A stretch of DNA of 64,000 nt from Branchinecta lynchi (lineage: Eukaryota; Arthropoda; Branchiopoda; Anostraca; Branchinectidae), in contig JAKZAP010000003.1 in the NCBI GenBank assembly GCA_023053575.1, forward strand, positions 1,588,561 to 1,652,560, in the 5' to 3' direction. Positions within the stretch are counted from its first letter, which is position 1, and each line of letters opens with the position of its first letter. The translations under genes were made by a program, and so were the position numbers. This document shows positions 34,101 to 64,000 of the stretch, piece by piece. Below the pieces are notes generated by a model. It made no database searches, was not told the DNA's origin, and saw only the letters and a list, made by a program, of their open reading frames with translations.

Positions 34101-34500
34101 ACCGGCTCCGACAACGTTGGTGGGGGGGGGGGGATACCGGAACTTTCCAAAAATGCTCAGATTCGAGTGAAAATTGATAGATGGTATAAACGAAGATGCT
34201 TTAGGTGGTCGATTTTTTTTTATTCCGAACCAGATTCGGCCACGGTAGGTTGAGATAGAGTGAGTACCGGAAATCGTGTAGCACGTCTAGGGATCAAACA
34301 AATGGATTTATTGGGATGAAAGTTTGAACAGTCATGTGCATTTGCTACAGACAATCGAGACGATGCCGAAACTGCTCAGAAATGAGTGAAACTAAATATC
34401 CTATTTCTATTTCCGAACCGCATTTTTGGATGACGGGTGTATTTTGTGACGTTCTCATCTACTTTCTTGTACAGCCTACTCGTACAAGTGCCATATGAGC
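31134..34500 (+). repeat. CAAGTGCCATAT-leader modular repeat, main array (with inserted MITE)
   Basis: Leaders caagtgccatatagcgatcg (31154) and caagtgccatatagtgattg (32244) are followed by gtccgtcagtcggtctg-type tracts. The body from about 32330 to 33700 repeats with an approximately 440-bp higher-order period: aacttggcagg-type motifs at about 32340, 33218 and 33633, with a diverged one near 32780. Each period has three submodules carrying a gatgaaacttg variant, a gtccggaccggat-type segment and a G run. Units after 33700 are more degraded. The 285-codon antisense frame at 32526-33383 is open because the period is close to a multiple of three. The interval 31240-31735 is a weaker copy. Confidence 0.8.
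31742..32161. mobile_element. TTAA-flanked MITE with AGGACACCTGAA inverted ends (piggyBac-like), copy 1
   Basis: The left end aggacatctgaa and right end ttcaggtgtcct are inverted, flanked by TTAA at 31738-31741 and 32162-32165. The 420-bp element is inserted in the modular repeat. A 135-codon open frame on the - strand (31780-32187) crosses it; its start codon lies in the flank. A second copy, in opposite orientation, is at 60614-61040. Confidence 0.8.
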
Positions 34501-34658
34501 TCGTAGCTCTTGTTCTTTTTTTCTTTAGTCATGTTTCGTGTTGTTTTTGCAAGTCTGTATGGGTAACCCTAGTTGGCTATTAATTCATTAAGAATACTTA
34601 TAAACATTAAACCTAGTCTTTAGTATAGACCAGACTCTGTAAAAGCTAGTAGTGTCCA

Positions 34659-60045
<25,387 letters not shown>

Positions 60046-60613
60046 GTAAGACAAAGTTTAAAAATGGAGCCGGTCATTTGTGCGCAGATGAGTTACTTTC
60101 ATTAAAAAAACAGAAGCCTGACCACATTTAAGAATGGGATAGCATTGTCTTAGGAATAAGTTTCAGTAGATATAGTTTCCGAGTCCTTAGCTTGGAAATG
60201 GGGATGAGAGGAACAGTTACGGGCCTACTGTGAATCCGTAATGTAGGTAGGACGGATCCTTGGAATGTTAAACCACGTCAGAATTCTCAAGGGAAAAAGA
60301 AATGGAATTTTATTTTGTTCGGAGGGCTTTAGACATCGGAGGAGGCTATTTATTTGTATGGCACTTGCCTTCCGGCCAAGTATACCGCTCAATTTTCCGT
60401 CCGTCTGTCGGTCGGTCAGTCCGGTGATCGCAAGTTAATGTACTTCCAGATATGATAGGACTATGAAACTTGGCAGGCATATTAGGGACCCGACCGAACT
60501 AACTTAGAAATGTTCACTTCCCCGATCCGACCACCGTGGGAGAGTGGAGGGGGGGGGGGGGAATCCGGAATATTGACGTACGTATAACTTTTGAACGTGG
60601 AATCGGATCTTAA

Positions 60614-61040
60614 AGGACACCTGAACAATGAAACCATACTTGAACACACCATGGAGAATACATTTACAGATATGGCCACGGAGAGCATCCTTCTCCTGGT
60701 TGTGATGTTTTCAAAATAGGGATGATTGTTTCCGGAGGTTTGCACATGCAGACTCCAAGACAAAAAGCGCAATTCATTCAAATCTTGTATAGCGCTGGCC
60801 GGATCGTATTGGAATTTCTTCTAGATATACGTTTGGGCTTATCTGGTTAAACAATATTCCAGAAGAAGGGTTGATTGGAGACATTTGTTCATTTCTAAAA
60901 TTGTTCGGTACTGAAATAAGGACAGATGCAAAATGGAGCAAAAGTCATAGCTTGGAAACACTATTTCGTATTTGGATCGGGTTTTCTGCAGGCAATGTTA
61001 ACGGAAGTCATATACTTGGTACTCTTCATTCAGGTGTCCT
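60614..61040. mobile_element. TTAA-flanked MITE with AGGACACCTGAA ends, copy 2 (inverted to copy 1)
   Basis: aggacacctgaacaatgaaa at the left and cattcaggtgtcct at the right, with TTAA at 60610-60613 and 61041-61044. Removing it and one TTAA restores the host word cggatcttaatgaaacttga, which occurs uninterrupted at 32484-32502. The open frame of copy 1 is broken by stops here. Confidence 0.85.
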
Positions 61041-61165
61041 TTAATGAAACTTGATATTTGGAAAGACTTCGTGTCTCGATGTCACACTTCCGAGTCCGAA
61101 ACGTCTGATTGACATGTTCAGAGTGGACGGATCGGTATGAAACTTGGTGGGAAGAACAAGCACAA

Positions 61166-62716
61166 GCCTTGCTCTTGACCCTAGTCAACACGCTTGCGCA
61201 GTTTTTATTGATATTTCTAAAGCATTTGACTCAATCGACCATGGGCTTTTGCTTGATAAACTGAAACAGTATGGCATTGAAGAAGAGACGCTTGATTTTG
61301 CTTCTTACCTATCCAAGAGAAGTCTCTCTTGTAGGCAAGTTGGCGAGCTTTCAGATGAATTTCCTATAGAATTTGGAGTACCACAGGGGTCTGTCCTTGA
61401 ACCCACTTTGTTCTTACTTTACATTAATGACCTTCCAGAATATGTGCCTTTTGCAAAGTTATCATGTCTGCGGACGACACTGTGATTTTTGGTTCGCATT
61501 CATATTTGATTCAGTTGTTTAGTGTTCTTAATTCAGCTCTTTCGATTGCTTCTGGCTGGTTTATATCTAATTTACTAGCTGTAAACGCGGAACAATGTCG
61601 CTACATGCTTTTCTCCCGGTCTGTTTCAGTTTCAGTTTCTGGTAAACTTTTACTTTCTGGCACTGAACTTCTAAGATCTTCTAATTTTAAATATCTTGGC
61701 CTTATCCTTGATGAAAATCTTTCTTGCAAGCAGCACAACGATGCTTTAGCTCTTAAGTTGAGCCGAAATGTTGGTATGCTCTCCTGCCTCAAACATTGTC
61801 TTCCACAATTCATACTTCGATTGATTTATTTCTCCCTGGTCCATTCTTATCTTTCATATTGTACTTCAGCTTGGGCTTCTTCTTTTTCGAAACATATTAA
61901 TCGGATTGTCTTCCACAACTCATACTTCGATTGATTTATTTCTCCCTGGTCCATTCTTATCTTTCATATTGTACTTCAGCTTGGGCTTCTTCTTTTTCGA
62001 AACATATTAATCGGATTCAAATCCTACAAAACAAATCAGTTAGAGCAATTTATGGTCTTCCATGTTCTTCATCAGTTTCTCATATTCTGCCTCGTCTTTT
62101 TATTTTAAATGTCCGTCAGATTAGAGACTGGAATATTGCAACACTTGTTTACCGTTATCTTCTAGAAGTTTCACTACCTGCTGATTTTAAAAATATTTTT
62201 TGCCTGAACAGTCAATTTCATAACTATAACACAGTACGGCGGTCCAATCTTTCTTCCATTTTTTATCCTTCTACAAGGTCAAGGTATGGAATTCATTGCC
62301 TCAAACTGTTACGAGTGTCCGAAGACAGGACAGTTTTCAAAAGAGCTCTAAAAAGATTTATGTTATCTAGCAATTATATTTCTTCTGTCTGATTTAATTG
62401 ATTCATTTTTGTTTGTGCTCGGAGGAAGATCAGACCCATGTCGCAAACCGTTTTTATTTTTCATTTTTTCTTTAGTCAAATGTCTGTTGTCGTAGATTCT
62501 CGTGTTGTCCTTAAATTTTAGTGTTGATGTGTGATATTTGTTCGTTTTTTTTTTCTCTTTACAATGCCTTAGGCTAGAATTGTATTAATAATTTTTACAA
62601 ACCCATCAGAATTAGTGAAGCGTCGTTTTTTATGCCTGGCATGTCTGATGCTTTTGAGAAACACCAGGTTTATTTATATTTGCCATTAAAATTGTACCTT
62701 ACCTTACCTTACCTTT
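61166..62716 (+). pseudogene. 5'-truncated LINE (CR1/Jockey-like) reverse-transcriptase fragment
   Basis: Residues include [20 protein letters not shown], then [20 protein letters not shown], and after a frameshift near 61465, [10 protein letters not shown] (the YADD-type box with Y replaced). Further on: KYLGLILDENLS, LVHSYLSYCTSAW and a C-terminal tail to 62392. A 110-bp direct duplication (61798-61907 and 61908-62017) also breaks the frame. The 3' end is a (TTACC)n tail at about 62695-62716. Not functional. Confidence 0.88.
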
Positions 62717-63350
62717 AAACCCTAGATACATAGTTGACAAAACCGAACCGGATCCGACCACTGTTGGGGAGTTTGGAGGGAGGGTTCCGTTGATCCAGAG
62801 TTAAGGTGCTTCCAGATGTGCTCGGACGATGAAACTTGGCAGGCACATAAGGAACTCGACCATTTTAACTTAGGAACAGTCGTTTCTCCGATTCAACTAT
62901 CGTGGGGGGTCGAGTGGAGGGAGGGGGAATCCGGAAAATTGACGAAGTATAACTTTTGAACGGGGAATCGGATTTTAACGAAACTTGATATTTGGAAAGA
63001 ATTCATGTCCCAGATGTCCAATTTCAAGTGCAGACCGGATCCGATCAATGTGAAGTGGGATTTGGGGGGGGGGGGGGGCTGGAAATGTTTTGATAAGCTT
63101 AGAGTGGAGCGATTGAGATGACACTTGGTGAGAAGAATAAGCATAAGCCCTAGATACATCAGTGACAGGACCGGACCGGATTCGGGCACTTTGGGGGGAG
63201 TTGGAGGGGGCGGGGTCCGGAATTCCGGTGATCGCAATTTAAGGTACTTCCTGCTGTGCTAGGACGATGCAACTTTGCTCGAACATAGAGACTTGACAAG
63301 ATTGGCTTAGAAATTGTCACTTCCCCGATCCAACCATTCCTTAAGCACAA

Positions 63351-64000
63351 GTCTTACCAGCAATGCTCTTTTTACTATGAAATGGATTAGAAAAAATGTT
63401 TCTCGAAAATAACATTACTTTCCACCTGAATTTAGAGATTTTCTTGTTAGTGCCTGTCGACTCTATCCAGCTTTCCTGCTCTCCGACGCGGCGGCTGGGC
63501 GCAAAACGTTTGAAAACTGAATGCGCCATGGTTAAAAAGTAGGAAAACCAAGCAAATGAAAACAAATCTAGAACAGAAGATTGTCGTATGCTTATGTGTA
63601 AAAAAGTTGTCAGCGGACGTTGAAGATTCCGGCAAACTAAAGGTTTTGTTACGGGCAAAACTCGGCACGGCCGAAAAGCGCTAAAGATTAGTCGGCATTA
63701 AACGAAACAGTGGAGAAAAGTCGGGATTTTAGAAGTTTATAATTCCATAAGGGAGTTAGGTATATTATAAAAGGCAGAATAAGCAAGAAGTGTCCTTTAA
63801 AGTACTCATCTTAGCTGCAAAACAAAAAATATTTTCAAGTAAAATATACATTTTCATGATCCCCATGAGCCCATGATCATTTTTGCCTCAAGGGATTTGC
63901 TTGGAAAGTAATTTTTGGGCTCTCTTAAAGTGCGCATCTTAAACGCTAAGTAAAAAAAGACTGACCAAACGATACATTTCATGATCCCCGAGGGCTCATG
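63351..64000. repeat. Spacer with TTAA-associated short repeat at the window end
   Basis: From about 63778, gtcctttaaagtactcatct then tacattttcatgatccccat matches segments at 14597-14690, 15073-15213 and 59575-59700. The pattern repeats partly from 63918 (cttaaagtgcgcatcttaaa). No gene was recognised in 63351-63777. Confidence 0.55.

Larger units (their letters stand above)
60355..63350 (+). repeat. CAAGTGCCATAT-leader modular repeat, third locus, split by a MITE and a LINE
   Basis: Leader tatggcacttgccttccggc then ccgtctgtcggtcggtcagt. Modules continue at 60460, 61045-61160 and 62720-63350. The TTAA-flanked MITE 60614-61040 interrupts one module; a LINE fragment (61166-62716) interrupts the next (host reads aagcacaagcc | ccctagatacat). 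Confidence 0.75.

Overview
This window is nuclear DNA from an animal. Conserved proteins are split into short exons with GT-AG boundaries, introns run from about 2 to 7 kb, and most of the remaining sequence is dispersed repeats. The protein sequences fit an invertebrate, possibly an arthropod, but nothing seen fixes the species. No bacterial or phage genes and no CRISPR array were seen.

Three conserved genes are supported by spliced exons whose reading phases join exactly. (1) Positions 104-3243, + strand: the 3' two exons of a ZC2HC1 (FAM164)-type C2HC zinc-finger gene, whose 5' part lies outside the window. (2) Positions 11422-24393, - strand: a complete four-exon thymidylate kinase gene (DTYMK, 221 residues), with a polyadenylation signal at 11301-11306. 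(3) Positions 34850-60045, + strand: nine exons (768 codons) of a mixed-lineage kinase (MLK; MAP3K9/10/11/21, Drosophila slipper) with SH3, kinase, leucine-zipper and CRIB regions in family order; its 3' end lies beyond the window. The genes appear functionally unrelated: nucleotide synthesis, JNK-pathway signalling, and a zinc-finger protein of poorly known role.

The rest is a dense mosaic of mobile and tandem repeats. Two modular families stand out. One is bounded at both ends by GGGATCCC palindromes and carries internal 137-bp units (5.4-9.4 kb, 17.5-19.1 kb, 29.2-30.0 kb, 37.3-37.8 kb, 39.0-40.3 kb, 41.7-42.5 kb). The other starts with a CAAGTGCCATAT/GTCCGTCTG leader and has an approximately 440-bp higher-order repeat (31.1-34.5 kb, 58.6-59.6 kb, 60.4-63.4 kb). 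They share a leader style and a GATGAAACTTGG motif. Around them are hAT-like elements with 8-bp target duplications, TTAA-flanked (piggyBac-like) MITEs, TAA-flanked and TA-flanked MITEs, foldback elements, a tRNA-derived SINE, several decayed LINE reverse-transcriptase fragments, a 2.7-kb inverted structure with GC-rich minisatellites, and a 31-bp minisatellite hairpin.

The most interesting points are the two modular repeat families, and the number of transposon ends lying within about 60 bp of MLK splice acceptors. All family assignments come from reading the sequence; no database search was run.
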